The notes under the pieces are model-generated. The model was not told where the DNA came from. It saw nothing but the letters and a program-made list of their open reading frames with translations, and did not search any database. 64,000 bases of DNA from Cryobacterium sp. PH31-O1 (GTDB lineage Bacteria; Actinomycetota; Actinomycetes; Actinomycetales; Microbacteriaceae), in assembly GCF_030063455.1 (NCBI RefSeq), contig NZ_JASITB010000007.1:62001-126000 (forward strand). Reading direction: 5' to 3'. The position numbers and the translations under genes are program-made. Positions 63,397 through 64,000 of the stretch are shown here, piece by piece (position 1 is the first letter of the stretch; each line of letters opens with the position of its first letter).

Positions 63397-64000
63397 CCGA
63401 CGACCTGCACACCCTGGGCCGGTGGACCCGCGACCGCGCCCGCGCCACACCTGAACGAGTCGCCGTCGACGACCGCGGCGTCACGCTGCGCTACCGCGAT
63501 CTCGACGACCGGGCCGGCGACCTCGCCGCCGCGTTTCGCGCCGCCGGATTCGGCGTCGGAGACCGGGTCGCGACCATCACCGGCAACAGCTCAGATCAGG
63601 TGGTGTTGTTCTTCGCCTGCGCCCAGGCTGGCCTCGTGCTCGTGCCGCTGTCGTGGCGGCTCGCACCCCGGGAACTTGCCGCGCAGTTGCAGCTCGCCGA
63701 TCCGGCACTGTTGCTGGTCGAGGACGAGTTCCAGACCCTGGCAACGGATGCCCAAAGTCGCCTTCCCGAGCCCCTCGCGTCAACGCTGCTCGGCCTTCGC
63801 GGTGTCGAAACCGTCGTGCCTGCCCCGCGTCGCCGCCCAAACGATTCATTGGTGACCCGCGCTGTGTGCGATGACGACCCCTTGTTGATTGTGTTCACCT
63901 CCGGCACCCTCGGACCGGCCAAGGGCGTCGTGCTGACCCACACGAACTGCTTCTGGACCAACCTGTCGCTGTCCCGGATCACCGAGATCACCAGCAGGGA
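63393..64000 (+). CDS. AMP-binding acyl-CoA ligase, N-terminal part (cut by window end)
   Basis: Adenylate-forming enzyme that activates a carboxylic acid to acyl-AMP and then acyl-CoA. About 202 residues are present. VAVDDRGVTLRYRDLDDRA is the usual N-terminal domain start, VLVPLSWRLAPREL is the conserved LNxR-like segment, and the AMP-binding P-loop is FTSGTLGPAKGVVLTHTN. The usual TSGTTGxPKG reads TSGTLGPAKG here, a mild departure. ATG 63393 overlaps the livM stop. Being in the importer operon, it probably activates the imported acid. The catalytic C-terminal domain is outside the window. Confidence 0.9.
   Translation, partial: MTDDLHTLGRWTRDRARATPERVAVDDRGVTLRYRDLDDRAGDLAAAFRAAGFGVGDRVATITGNSSDQVVLFFACAQAGLVLVPLSWRLAPRELAAQLQLADPALLLVEDEFQTLATDAQSRLPEPLASTLLGLRGVETVVPAPRRRPNDSLVTRAVCDDDPLLIVFTSGTLGPAKGVVLTHTNCFWTNLSLSRITEITSR

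Overview
The window is a GC-rich, densely coded bacterial chromosome segment that I read as actinobacterial, most likely Microbacteriaceae. The gene order lysA-hom-thrC-thrB / rho-prfA / prmC-tsaC-wecA / atpIBEFHAGDC, a Rho with a long low-complexity N-terminal insert, DUF4192 and DUF2993 proteins, and many start codons lying 6-7 nt (once 8) after a TANNNT box all fit that group. The species cannot be fixed from the sequence alone. No rRNA, tRNA, CRISPR array, insertion sequence or prophage was seen, and no gene-free stretch reaches 300 bases; the longest is the ~285-nt rho leader.

Region 1 (1-23.7 kb) is housekeeping. It holds the 3' end of argS, a DUF2993 membrane protein, the lysine/threonine genes, rho and prfA, a reverse-strand cysK-cysE pair, then prmC, tsaC, wecA and the complete F-type ATP synthase operon, followed by yaaA. 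Region 2 (23.7-31.6 kb) has malate dehydrogenase, an alkyltransferase, an aldo/keto reductase, a two-gene ABC exporter with an asymmetric pair of ATP sites, and a DUF4192 protein.

Region 3 (31.6-51.7 kb) is a nitrogen-catabolism district. It has a class III aminotransferase with an AsnC-type regulator, a divergent aminoaldehyde dehydrogenase, alanine dehydrogenase, a polyamine ABC importer (potDABC), an Ser-Lys type asparaginase, and two GABA aminotransferase paralogues. Read together, putrescine would be imported, transaminated, oxidised to GABA and transaminated again, with alanine dehydrogenase recycling alanine. Within this district sits a group made of a PP2C phosphatase, a PhnA-like protein, a zinc-ribbon/FHA protein and a large two-P-loop FtsK/EccC-like membrane ATPase. 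This looks like a split, orphan type VII-secretion-like motor and is the best candidate for something undescribed.

Region 4 (51.7-58.5 kb) has an acyltransferase and dxr back to back, a Ser/Thr kinase overlapping a lipoprotein gene, an RseP-like site-2 protease, a SHOCT-like reading frame without a normal start, and a thiolase. Region 5 (58.5-64 kb) is a livKGFHM-type importer operon behind a near-consensus promoter, ending in an acyl-CoA ligase cut by the window edge. The ligase suggests a carboxylic acid substrate.
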